Positions 7,110 through 13,415 of a DNA stretch of 18,732 nt are shown here, one piece after another. The translations under genes were made by a program, and so were the position numbers. Each line of letters opens with the position of its first letter. Positions within the stretch are counted from its first letter, which is position 1. The stretch is from Rhodoferax sp. (GTDB taxonomy: Bacteria > Pseudomonadota > Gammaproteobacteria > Burkholderiales > Burkholderiaceae_C): contig JALNWC010000011.1 in the NCBI GenBank assembly GCA_023231075.1, positions 1 to 18,732 on the forward strand, given 5' to 3'. Under the pieces are notes generated by a model that had not been told where the DNA came from, ran no database searches, and was given only the letters and a program-made list of their open reading frames with translations.

Positions 7110-8110
7110 TGTGCAACCCCGTCCTCATTCGCGATGTAAACATCGGCCGGCATGCCGGGCTTGAGCGTGCCGTCGCGGTTGTCCAGGGTCACGTTCACCG
7201 CGAATACCAGCTTTACCCGTTCTTCCTGGGTCTGCACGTTCTTGGGGGTGAACTCCGCCTGCGACGAGACATAGCTCACGCGGCCATCGAATTCCCGGTC
7301 GGGGAAGGTATCGATCTTGATCTTGGCGGCAGCGCCCAGGCGCACCTTGCCGATCTGGTTTTCCGGGATGTAGACCCGTACCCAGGGCTTGGAAATGTCG
7401 GTGACGGTCACCACTGGACGCCCAGCGCCCAGGGTTTCGCCCACTTCGGCATGCTTGCGGGTGACTACGCCCTCCACCGGACTGCTTACCCGCAAATCCT
7501 CCAGGGCGACGCGGGCGGCGGCGACCCCAGCCTGCGTTTCATCGAGTTGCGCGCGCGCGGCATTGATGGTCTCGGGGCGATAGCCGCTTTGCAGCAATTT
7601 GAGCCGTGCCTGCGCGGCGCGGTGCTGCTCCGTCGCCACTGTGGCGGCGGTGCGGTCCTTGTCGCGCCGCTGCTGGCTGGTGGCGCCACCGAGGAAGAGC
7701 GCTTCGGAACGTCTGGCTTCCTCTTCCAAGTTGGTCAGATTGGCGCGGGCCTGGCCGGTTTGTGCACGGGCCTCGGCGATTTCCTGTGGGCGGTAGCCCT
7801 GCTCCAGGTCTTTAAGGCGCGCCTTCGCTGCCTGTTGTGCGGCTTCCGCCTGGTGCAGCCGGGCGACAGACTCGCGCTCGTCGAGTGCGGCCAGCAGTTC
7901 GCCCGGTTTGACGCGGCTTCCTTCCGCCACCGGCCGGCTGTGCAAAATGCCGGGCACGCGGAAGGAGACTGCGATTTCGGTGGCATCCATCGTGCCCGAG
8001 GCGAATACCGTGCCGTCGTCCGACTGCGTTGCCCAAGGCGCGAAATACCACAGTGCGGCGGCAGCAACGCCCAAGGCCAGAATGCCGACGATTACTATTT
8101 TTTTGTTCAT
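7106..8110 (-). CDS. HlyD/YbhG-family membrane fusion (adaptor) protein
   Basis: A 334-residue periplasmic adaptor that bridges the inner-membrane ABC exporter and the outer-membrane channel. Residues 5-23 form a membrane anchor (IVIVGILALGVAAAALWYF). The first biotinyl-lipoyl half lies around 35-70 (ATEIAVSFRVPGILHSRPVAEGSRVKPGE). A long coiled-coil hairpin rich in Ala, Gln, Arg and Glu covers about 75-200, and the second lipoyl half and beta barrel follow (VVTRKHAEVGETLGAGRPVVTV, then WVRVYIPENQIGKVRLG). The ATG at 8110 shares one base with the stop of the TolC-like gene (TAATG) and has an AAGGAG ribosome site. Length and layout match E. coli YbhG, the adaptor encoded next to YbhFSR. Confidence 0.92.
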   Translation of the reverse strand: MNKKIVIVGILALGVAAAALWYFAPWATQSDDGTVFASGTMDATEIAVSFRVPGILHSRPVAEGSRVKPGELLAALDERESVARLHQAEAAQQAAKARLKDLEQGYRPQEIAEARAQTGQARANLTNLEEEARRSEALFLGGATSQQRRDKDRTAATVATEQHRAAQARLKLLQSGYRPETINAARAQLDETQAGVAAARVALEDLRVSSPVEGVVTRKHAEVGETLGAGRPVVTVTDISKPWVRVYIPENQIGKVRLGAAAKIKIDTFPDREFDGRVSYVSSQAEFTPKNVQTQEERVKLVFAVNVTLDNRDGTLKPGMPADVYIANEDGVAQ

Positions 8111-9618
8111 TACCTTGCTCCTTGCTTGATGGAGTACGCCGGAAGATTTTCACCGGTGAGACCAGGACGGGGCGATATGCCGGTAGCCATGCCCTCTACG
8201 ACCAGATCGCCGCAGGTCATACCGCAGCGGTGCCATGGGAGATATTGGGTGAGGGTGTGCGAGTCAATGTCGGATGAGGAATGCGCCCCACCAGATTTCT
8301 TGTCCGCGACCGCGGGCCTGAAACTGTCTGGCGCGAGCTCGCCGATGGCGCGCAGCAGGCGCGCCTGGCTTACGGTAATATCGTACCCAGCCTGGAGGCG
8401 GCTCGCGGTGGCGGACCAGAGGGCGGATTCGGCGCCGAGCAGGTCGGTGATGGTGTTCTCGCCGCTGTGGTAGCGCAGAGTTTCGATGCGCAGCGCTTCA
8501 CTGGCCTCGCTTTCTCCCTGGGTAGCAGCTTCCAGCCGGGCGCGGGATTCGGACAGGGCACCGAAAGCCTGTTCAACGTCGCTGGCGAGGCGGTTGCGGA
8601 CGTCTTCCTGTTGCAAGGCGTTTTGCTGCTGTTCAAGACCTGCCTGATCCACCCGGTGCATGCGAATATCACCGTCAAACAGCGGCAGGGACAGTTGCAC
8701 GCCGATCTGCCAATCGTTATAACCATTCCAGTTGCCGCTGGCAGACTCTTGCACCTTGGTCACCAGATTGATTTGCGGCAGCCGGTCGCCGCGGGCGATG
8801 GCGGTTTTCTGCTGTGCAGCCTTGCCCAAGGCATCAAGCCGGAGAATATCCGGGCGCTGCTGCAAGGCGCGGCCTATCGCCTCTTCAGCCGAAACCGGCA
8901 GAACCGGGGCAGTTGTGCCCAGCTCGGACAGAATCGGTGCTGGTCCGCGCTCACCCAGCAACGCGGTCAGCAGCGACAGCGCATCTTTCTCGGCCTGCAT
9001 GACAGACACCTTGTCGTACCGCGCCTGGGACAACTGGGTCTGGAGTCGGATCAATTCGAGCCGGGCGGCGCGCCCCTGCTGGATACGCAATCCGATGTCC
9101 TTTTCCTCCTGCTGCAGCGTCTTGATGCGGACGTCCAGCACCTTTGCGAGTTGGAGGAAATGCAGCGCCTTGGCATAGGTGGCGGCGACATTGAACAGCA
9201 GGTCTTGCCCACCGGTGCGCAACGCCTGGATGGAAGCCTCGCGGTTGTGCGCGGCCAGCGCCTGACCGGCCACCAGCTTGCCGCCGCTGTAAAGAGGCAG
9301 ATTCAGTGCCAGGCCAATATTGGCAATATCCCTGTCCATGGGCGGGAAGACGCCCGCCTCGCGGATCGGCGTAACGAAGGTAGGGTAGGCATAACGTGTG
9401 TAAGCAGCGTTTAAATCGACCTTGGGTAAATGCTGGCTGCGTGCGATGTCCTGCTCCAGCGTTTGCCTGTTGACTTCAACCTGCTGGCTTTTGATTGCCG
9501 GGTTGGATTGCGCGGCACGTTCCATCGCCTCCCATAGGGGCAATGGATCCGCCGCAACAACCGCTTTCACGGTGGAAAAAAGAAAGGTAAACAGCAGCAG
9601 CCGTGACAAGGGTTTCAT
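8110..9618 (-). CDS. TolC-like outer-membrane efflux protein
   Basis: An outer-membrane factor of about 502 residues that forms the exit duct of the pump. A signal peptide (MKPLSRLLLFTFLF then a cleavage near VVAA) precedes two OEP repeats: one with LPKVDLNAAYTRYAYP and GLALNLPLYSGGK, the second with LPQINLVTKVQES and GVQLSLPLFDGD, each followed by long helical stretches. ATG at 9618 is preferred because GGA lies 7 bases upstream; an in-frame ATG at 9630 would add four residues. After RAIGELAPDSF, where family members usually end within a few residues, an extra tail of about 70 residues runs to the stop and contains two cysteines. The gene follows TetR by about 20-35 bp. Confidence 0.92.
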   Translation of the reverse strand: MKPLSRLLLFTFLFSTVKAVVAADPLPLWEAMERAAQSNPAIKSQQVEVNRQTLEQDIARSQHLPKVDLNAAYTRYAYPTFVTPIREAGVFPPMDRDIANIGLALNLPLYSGGKLVAGQALAAHNREASIQALRTGGQDLLFNVAATYAKALHFLQLAKVLDVRIKTLQQEEKDIGLRIQQGRAARLELIRLQTQLSQARYDKVSVMQAEKDALSLLTALLGERGPAPILSELGTTAPVLPVSAEEAIGRALQQRPDILRLDALGKAAQQKTAIARGDRLPQINLVTKVQESASGNWNGYNDWQIGVQLSLPLFDGDIRMHRVDQAGLEQQQNALQQEDVRNRLASDVEQAFGALSESRARLEAATQGESEASEALRIETLRYHSGENTITDLLGAESALWSATASRLQAGYDITVSQARLLRAIGELAPDSFRPAVADKKSGGAHSSSDIDSHTLTQYLPWHRCGMTCGDLVVEGMATGISPRPGLTGENLPAYSIKQGAR

Positions 9619-9652
9619 AATCGTATCCATCGTGGGGTGGACAGGAATTTCT

Positions 9653-10261
9653 TCATTGCTTACTCCTCAAACCACGTTGAAAAATTGCGAAAACACCGGG
9701 TGCGTCAAAGCGCATGCGCTGGATGTCGCCGGAAAGCATGGACTGCATCACCAGGCCCTGAATGGTCCCGACGAACAGCGTCGCCGCTGCCTGGGTGTCC
9801 ACCTCCAGCGTGATCTCGCCGGTAGTCTTGCCCTGCTCGACGCGTGCCCGTATGCGCTCTGCGTAGCGTTGGGTCAGCGTCTGGGCCATGTGCTTGGCTG
9901 GCGTGGAGTCGGCGTTCTGCAATTGACCGAACATCATCCGGGGCACGCCGGGGTGTTCAACCACGAAATCGACATGACTCATGAACATGGCCTGCATCGC
10001 CGCCAATGGCGAGTCGATGCCTTGTGCCGCGCTGTCAATCCGCGCGAGCAGCCGATCCGCTACCCATTCCATGACGGACTGCCAAATGGCATCTTTGGTT
10101 GGAAAGTGACGGAATATCGACCCTTGAGTCAGATTCATGTGCTTGGCGATGGCGGCAGTCGTGATGTCGCTCGGGTTTTGCGAACCGGCCAGTTCAATGA
10201 CGGCTTCAACGGTGACGACCCGTCTTTCTTCGGCGGGCAGATGTTTTGTAGGATTATTCAA
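9653..10261 (-). CDS. TetR/AcrR-family regulator (CecR-like position)
   Basis: A 202-residue transcriptional repressor. The N-terminal helix-turn-helix spans about 33-60 (ITTAAIAKHMNLTQGSIFRHFPTK), and the rest is a helical ligand-binding and dimerisation domain. The start is TTG at 10261, preceded by GGAAAG; no better in-frame start precedes the helix-turn-helix. It is the first gene of the efflux operon, as the TetR regulator CecR precedes ybhGFSR in E. coli. A palindrome between its promoter and start is the likely operator, so it probably represses itself and the pump and releases when a pump substrate binds. The ligand is not deducible. Confidence 0.9.
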   Translation of the reverse strand: MNNPTKHLPAEERRVVTVEAVIELAGSQNPSDITTAAIAKHMNLTQGSIFRHFPTKDAIWQSVMEWVADRLLARIDSAAQGIDSPLAAMQAMFMSHVDFVVEHPGVPRMMFGQLQNADSTPAKHMAQTLTQRYAERIRARVEQGKTTGEITLEVDTQAAATLFVGTIQGLVMQSMLSGDIQRMRFDAPGVFAIFQRGLRSKQ

Positions 10262-10286
10262 AGGTGCTTTCCGAATAAATTAAAGA

Positions 10287-10302
10287 TAGTAATTAGTTAC
10301 TA
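10287..10302. promoter_or_regulatory. palindromic operator, probable TetR-regulator site
   Basis: TAGTAA and TTACTA are perfect inverted 6-base arms around a 4-base centre. The palindrome starts at the edge of the -10 hexamer and covers the expected transcription start of the TetR-tolC-ABC operon. That placement would let a bound repressor block RNA polymerase. It is 25 bases upstream of the TetR start codon. Confidence 0.6.
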
Positions 10303-10330
10303 CTTTAGCAGAATTAGAAAATCACGTCAA
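10302..10330 (-). promoter_or_regulatory. sigma70-like promoter of the efflux operon
   Basis: On the minus strand TTGACG (10330-10325) and TAAAGT (10307-10302) are separated by exactly 17 bases, a good sigma70-type promoter. It points at the TetR gene and is the only convincing promoter I see for the 10-kb gene run below it. Confidence 0.65.
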
Positions 10331-10393
10331 TTCCGGTTTGTGCGCTACCAAGTAGTGACACGACGAGTTGGGGCCGCGTTAGCAACCCCGTCT

Positions 10394-10410
10394 AGCCGCT
10401 TTCAGCGGCT
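10394..10410. repeat. short hairpin, AGCCGCT/AGCGGCT
   Basis: Perfect 7-bp inverted repeat with a TTC loop, in the non-coding stretch between the TetR gene and the metal-sensor gene. There is no T-run on either side, so an intrinsic terminator role is not obvious. It stands 14 bases from a second perfect hairpin. Confidence 0.5.
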
Positions 10411-10424
10411 CACAGTTTGAGAGC

Positions 10425-10441
10425 CCCCGGCTTTGCCGGGG
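10425..10441. repeat. short GC hairpin, CCCCGGC/GCCGGGG
   Basis: Perfect 7-bp inverted repeat around TTT. The very stable stem lacks a following T-tract on both strands. It could act as a terminator or an RNA-stabilising element for transcripts leaving the sigma-factor operon on the minus strand, but this is inference. Confidence 0.5.
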
Positions 10442-10482
10442 ATGGTTACTCTCCAGTGTCAATAACGGACTTCGTTCTCATC

Positions 10483-10511
10483 AAGGCCCGGTCTTGATTC
10501 GATCGGGCCTT
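10483..10511. terminator. possible terminator hairpin AAGGCCCG/CGGGCCTT
   Basis: Perfect 8-bp stem with a 13-base loop, followed on the plus strand by TATTT and on the minus strand by GATGAG. It is about 110 bp past the stop of the sensor gene, which is read on the minus strand, so it could close the sigma-factor operon, though the T-rich side faces the other way. From here to 10619 I see nothing else. Confidence 0.4.
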
Positions 10512-10619
10512 ATTTGGATAAACGAAGCAGTTGGAGATTTGTTCCAGATTCATTTCGACCCGCAGTGCCGACGCGTCCGATCAGGCCGGTCTGGGCCGGG
10601 CAATGGACGCTGATGCGGA

Positions 10620-11096
10620 TCAGCGTGCGTGCAGTTGCTGCGCGCCGGCGGTACTGCGTGGATCCTGCTTGAGCAGCAGGTCAGCCAGGGCGTTCCGCTG
10701 TTGCGGGTTCAACATCTCGCGCTCTTTGATCAGTTGCTCAATAACGCTGCGCTGCTGCGCCTCCTGCAGCGTGAAGATCGCAGCGCGCTCGCGCTCAATG
10801 ACCGACGTGTCGGGCTGAGCGGAGAAAATCTCGCGCACCAGACGCTCGCGGTGAATCTGGATTTCGCCGCCGACATCATTAAGGACCTTCACGAAGTCTT
10901 GCTCCATCGCATGCCAGCGCTCTATTTGCGTGCCATCGAGCTTCAAATAGTCCGGAACGCGTTCGTGACCCATCCCGAAGAAGGCCAGTTCGCTCGCGCC
11001 TTGCGCGCGCCAGACCTGAAACCACGCGCCGGCAAGTACGCCCACATTGACCAGCAGCGAGATCGCGAGCAGCAGATAAACCCAGTAACGTTTCAT
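10620..11096 (-). CDS. periplasmic metal-sensor-like protein (CnrX/Spy-CpxP LTXXQ type)
   Basis: A 158-residue protein with one N-terminal membrane anchor (about 5-27) and a helical periplasmic domain rich in Glu, Gln and Arg. LNPQQRNAL near residue 128 resembles the LTxxQR motif of the Spy/CpxP/ZraP group, to which the metal sensor CnrX is related. It starts one base after the anti-sigma stop (TGA-C-ATG). In CnrYXH systems the periplasmic sensor detects metal and causes the anti-sigma factor to free its sigma factor; the same role is inferred here. Histidine and methionine are few (His44, His62, His82 and a C-terminal His), so which metal or stress is sensed is open. Confidence 0.7.
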   Translation of the reverse strand: MKRYWVYLLLAISLLVNVGVLAGAWFQVWRAQGASELAFFGMGHERVPDYLKLDGTQIERWHAMEQDFVKVLNDVGGEIQIHRERLVREIFSAQPDTSVIERERAAIFTLQEAQQRSVIEQLIKEREMLNPQQRNALADLLLKQDPRSTAGAQQLHAR

Positions 11097-11097
11097 G

Positions 11098-11556
11098 TCA
11101 GCGACCCATTGAATTGCAGGCTTGCAGGGCCGGGCACAAAGCGCCCGGAGGAATTGCGGTAAAGGCGGCCATCTGCAGCGCCGCAGGTTGCGCCGTGATC
11201 TGCGACCCCAGCATCAGTGTGCCGCCCAGATAGACGCCGAGCGAAAGCGAGATGGCGCCGCCGAGCGTCGCCGGTGCGAGCTGCCACCAACGCCAGCGCT
11301 GCGGCTTTGGTTTGGGCGTTGGAACGCCTGCGGCGGCGATGCGTCGATCCACCAGAAAGGCGAAATCGACGTTGGGCGTCACGTCGGGCAATGCGGCAAA
11401 GGTAGTGTGCAATTGCCTGAACTCGGCCAGCACCGGCGCACAGATCGCGCAGCCCTGGACATGCGCATCGAGCGCAGCGCGAGCGGGATCGGCCAGTTCA
11501 TCGTCGACCAGGGCCGATATCGCCTCGGTTCGTGGGCACTTCTCGGCAGAGCTCAT
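11098..11556 (-). CDS. zinc-finger anti-sigma factor, membrane-bound
   Basis: A 152-residue anti-sigma factor. The N-terminal cytoplasmic domain has the ZAS motif His32-x3-Cys36-x2-Cys39 (HVQGCAICA), which folds around the sigma factor. A single membrane helix lies at about 93-116 (LAPATLGGAISLSLGVYLGG), and a short C-terminal tail of about 35 residues faces the periplasm. Its ATG overlaps the sigma gene stop as ATGA (11553-11556), which favours equal production. The periplasmic tail carries two cysteines (LCPALQAC) that might form a disulfide and respond to redox state; that is speculation. Confidence 0.85.
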   Translation of the reverse strand: MSSAEKCPRTEAISALVDDELADPARAALDAHVQGCAICAPVLAEFRQLHTTFAALPDVTPNVDFAFLVDRRIAAAGVPTPKPKPQRWRWWQLAPATLGGAISLSLGVYLGGTLMLGSQITAQPAALQMAAFTAIPPGALCPALQACNSMGR

Positions 11557-12116
11557 GACCGACTCCTTGCACGAATCTCAATCAGGGCGGCTCTTGCCCG
11601 CGCCAGCCGCGACTTCACCGTCCCCTCGTTCAGCGACAGCACACTTCCAATCTCTTCGTAGGACATTTCTTCCACCTCGCGCAATAAAAGTATTTGCCGA
11701 TGTTCCGGTGCCAGCTTCTTCAGGCTCACGTCCAGTTGCCTCACCTCCTGCGTGACCTGCGCCTGGTGCGCTGGATCGGGCTCGGAACCGGGCGCATCAA
11801 ATGAGTCCTCCAGCGGCACGAATTCGATCAACTTGCGGTGCCGCAGGGCATCGAACGCCGCGTTGTTCGCGATCCGGAACAGCCAGGTGCGGAATTGAGC
11901 CTCGGGCCGCCACTGCGGCAGCGCCTGCCAAGCCTTGATAAACACTTCCTGCGTCAACTCCATCGCATCGTCGTGCGACCCCAGCATGCGCAACAGATAG
12001 CGGTGAACCGGCTTTTGATGACGCCGCACCAGTTCGGAAAATGCTTTCCGGTCGCCCGCTCGCGCACGGCTTACCCAGTCATCTTCGGAACCATCGGAGG
12101 TCAGCATATCAATCAT
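11553..12116 (-). CDS. ECF-type RNA polymerase sigma factor
   Basis: A 187-residue extracytoplasmic-function sigma factor. Region 2 spans about 25-95, with FSELVRRHQKPVHRYLLRML, the DDAMELTQEVFIKAW helix and FRTWLFRIANNAAFDALRHR for -10 recognition. Region 4 lies at about 128-180, with LKKLAPEHRQILLLREVEEM and the MSYEEIGSVLSLNEGTVKSRLARAR helix-turn-helix for -35 recognition. No extra C-terminal domain is present. The ATG at 12116 has GGA about 6 bases upstream; a second ATG at 12107 is also possible. It heads the three-gene sigma / anti-sigma / sensor operon and diverges from the NsrR-controlled operon. Confidence 0.93.
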   Translation of the reverse strand: MIDMLTSDGSEDDWVSRARAGDRKAFSELVRRHQKPVHRYLLRMLGSHDDAMELTQEVFIKAWQALPQWRPEAQFRTWLFRIANNAAFDALRHRKLIEFVPLEDSFDAPGSEPDPAHQAQVTQEVRQLDVSLKKLAPEHRQILLLREVEEMSYEEIGSVLSLNEGTVKSRLARARAALIEIRARSRS

Positions 12117-12124
12117 TCAATTCC

Positions 12125-12152
12125 ATAAACGAATGGCGTCAGAAAAAGTTCC
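12125..12152 (-). promoter_or_regulatory. possible ECF-sigma promoter upstream of the sigma gene
   Basis: On the minus strand GGAACTT (12152-12146) is the classic -35 of RpoE-like sigma factors. A 15-base spacer leads to GTTTAT (12130-12125), a plausible -10. This would give self-activation of the sigma operon. The predicted start would fall only a few bases from the ATG at 12116, so the second ATG at 12107 might then be used, or the real -10 differs. Confidence 0.4.
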
Positions 12153-12200
12153 TTCAGATGACTGAGCGTTTATCCCATCAATGCGGCAGGGGTTAAGGGA

Positions 12201-12230
12201 TTGACCTTCGTCTTAAGAAGTATTTACAAT
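12201..12230 (+). promoter_or_regulatory. promoter of the DUF2249-fdxA operon
   Basis: TTGACC (12201-12206) and TACAAT (12225-12230) are spaced by 18 bases and point at the DUF2249 gene. The predicted start near 12238 leaves a leader of about 160 bases. The -10 lies inside an NsrR-like operator. Confidence 0.6.
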
Positions 12231-12237
12231 GCATCTT
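12215..12237. promoter_or_regulatory. NsrR-type operator
   Basis: The 23-bp site has arms AAGAAGTATTT and CAATGCATCTT around a central A. The known NsrR consensus is AAGATGYATTT, one base, AAATRCATCTT (Y and R are the degenerate positions). By my alignment 20 of 22 arm positions agree, the differences being base 5 of the left arm and base 1 of the right arm. NsrR is the Rrf2-family iron-sulfur repressor that loses DNA binding when nitric oxide attacks its cluster. The site covers the -10 hexamer, the right geometry for repression. A partial repeat of the right-arm core (ACAATGCA) recurs at 12242-12249. Confidence 0.7.
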
Positions 12238-12249
12238 TAAAACAATGCA
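12226..12249 (+). repeat. direct repeat ACAATGCA, 16-bp spacing
   Basis: ACAATGCA occurs at 12226-12233, inside the NsrR-like operator, and again at 12242-12249, just after the predicted transcription start. The second copy could be a weak accessory half-site. It may also be chance in this AT-rich stretch. Confidence 0.35.
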
Positions 12250-12313
12250 AGTATATGAGCATGTTTCCCGATTGTCTGTTCCATTCGCGCGCGCATTGCG
12301 CAGTCAGCCCGGC

Positions 12314-12327
12314 AATCGCGAGCGATT
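12314..12327. repeat. inverted repeat AATCGC/GCGATT in the leader
   Basis: Perfect 6-base arms separated by GA lie within the leader between the promoter and the DUF2249 start. It could be a protein-binding palindrome. The 2-base gap is too short for a good RNA hairpin. The rest of 12238-12400 has nothing I recognise; an in-frame extension of the DUF2249 gene through it looks non-coding. Confidence 0.3.
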
Positions 12328-12400
12328 TCTCCCGCAACAAGTCCCGCTGCGCCAAGAACAGCAGGACCATTACTTTTTTCCAACCACAAGAGGTTTCACC

Positions 12401-12661
12401 ATGAGTTCCTGCGCTACCAACCACGTCACCCCCGAATCCATCTATCCGTTTGATGCGCGCGGCGTTGCCAAGCGTTTCCGTCATGCCGCCATTTTTGGTG
12501 CGCTTGATTCACTGCAACCCGGTGAGACCATGCGCTTTTGCAATGACCACGATCCGATTCCCCTATTGAACCAACTCGTCGCCCGGTACGGCGATGCCGT
12601 TTCTATTGAGTACGTGCAACGGGAGTCAGGCGCCATCGTGATCGACTTCGCCTGTCTTTGA
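12401..12661 (+). CDS. DUF2249 domain protein
   Basis: An 86-residue small soluble protein that is almost entirely a DUF2249 domain: FDARGVAKRFRHAAIFGALD, LQPGETMRFCNDHDPIPLLNQL and a final strand. DUF2249 is a TusA/SirA-like ferredoxin-fold domain often found near, or fused to, hemerythrin and denitrification or NO-response proteins; its biochemical role is not settled. The ATG at 12401 has AGAGG 8 bases upstream and is preferred over an ATG at 12245, whose extra residues look non-coding. Cysteines 4, 47 and 85 are present but do not form a known motif. It is the first gene behind the NsrR-type operator and is followed 8 bp later by the FmdE-like gene. Confidence 0.8.
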   Translation: MSSCATNHVTPESIYPFDARGVAKRFRHAAIFGALDSLQPGETMRFCNDHDPIPLLNQLVARYGDAVSIEYVQRESGAIVIDFACL

Positions 12662-12669
12662 GGAGCCCC

Positions 12670-13278
12670 ATGAATTTCCCTGATTTTTTCGATCAGGTGC
12701 CGCGCATCACCCTGCGCGATCCGCTCGCTGATTTACTCGGATCAGTCACTGGCGGGCTAATGAGCTATGGCTACGAAGATGCGGTGCGGCTAGCCGGCCA
12801 TTCTTGCCCGACGGTTGCCTCGGCCTACTGGCTCGGCGTGCGCGCCATCAAGACCTTGTATGGCGACGACATGCCCACACGTGGGGCCATCCAGGTGAGC
12901 TTGCGCGACCCACTTGAGACCGCCACCGCCGGTGTGGTCGCCAATGTGCTGGGCTTGCTCACCGGGGCCGCCAGCGACGGCGGCTTTGTCGGCATCGGTG
13001 GCCAGTTTGTGCGGCGCGGTTTGCTGCAGTTCAACGAGGATATCGAGGCCGAGCTTCGTTTCACGCGAACCGACACCGGCCAGGTTGTGCTGGCCCAAGC
13101 CTATCCGCACCGCGTACCGGGGGACCCGCAAACCATGCGCCTGATGCAGCTTTGCCTCTCAGCTCAGGCCACAGACGAACAACGCATTGAATTTGGACGC
13201 TTGTGGCAGCAACGTGTGCAGCGCATCCTGCTCGACCATGCATGGGACGATACCGTATTTGAGCTCAAGGCTGCCTGA
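12670..13278 (+). CDS. FmdE-like protein, function unknown
   Basis: A 202-residue soluble protein. AGHSCPTVASAYWLGVRAIK (Gly43-His-Ser-Cys-Pro47) followed by ANVLGLLTGAASDGGFVGIG resembles the G-H-x-C-P and downstream layout of the FmdE family, named from formylmethanofuran dehydrogenase subunit E. In that family His and Cys can bind metal. I see no C-terminal zinc-finger cysteines. The ATG at 12670 is chosen over a TTG at 12658 because AGGAG stands 4 bases before it. It follows the DUF2249 gene by 8 bp, so they are co-translated. Family assignment is from motif resemblance only; calling it hypothetical is the safe fallback. Confidence 0.55.
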   Translation: MNFPDFFDQVPRITLRDPLADLLGSVTGGLMSYGYEDAVRLAGHSCPTVASAYWLGVRAIKTLYGDDMPTRGAIQVSLRDPLETATAGVVANVLGLLTGAASDGGFVGIGGQFVRRGLLQFNEDIEAELRFTRTDTGQVVLAQAYPHRVPGDPQTMRLMQLCLSAQATDEQRIEFGRLWQQRVQRILLDHAWDDTVFELKAA

Positions 13279-13310
13279 GTACGACAGCAGGGTCGCATCT
13301 GCCAGACAGC

Positions 13311-13415
13311 GTGAGCGCCACCACCACGATTGAAGCCACACAACAACGCACCATCTTGACCCGTACCGCTTGCTCCACCGGAGCATGCTGCCTGAATGAA
13401 GGAGAAAAATCATGA
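13311..13415 (+). CDS. possible 34-residue Cys-rich peptide coupled to fdxA
   Basis: GTG at 13311 to TGA at 13415 encodes 34 residues rich in Thr, with the cluster RTACSTGACCLNEGEKS near the end. Its stop overlaps the fdxA start as ATGA. The CSTGACC group gives three cysteines in seven residues, suited to metal or cluster binding. Against it, there is no clear ribosome site before the GTG and no ATG. It fills most of the 133-bp gap between the FmdE-like gene and fdxA. I do not recognise a family. Confidence 0.35.
   Translation: MSATTTIEATQQRTILTRTACSTGACCLNEGEKS
13371..13385. repeat. hairpin TGCTCC/GGAGCA upstream of fdxA
   Basis: A perfect 6-bp stem with an ACC loop lies about 15 bases before the fdxA ribosome site (GAAGGAG). 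It may influence translation or processing of the fdxA message. It also falls within the Cys codons of the candidate small peptide, so it may simply reflect that coding sequence. Confidence 0.3.

Noticed and set aside
7022..8473. 483-codon plus-strand frame opposite the HlyD and TolC-like genes
   Set aside because: Shadow of two well-supported genes; no recognisable domain and it crosses their junction.
12193..12216. FNR/Anr-like box or TTAAG...CTTAA palindrome near the -35
   Set aside because: Spacing does not fit the FNR pattern TTGAT-N4-ATCAA, and the 5-base arms are common by chance; the NsrR match is far better.
12245..12400. N-terminal extension of the DUF2249 protein
   Set aside because: The added residues show no conservation-like pattern and start only about 7 bases after the predicted transcription start; ATG 12401 has a clear AGAGG site.
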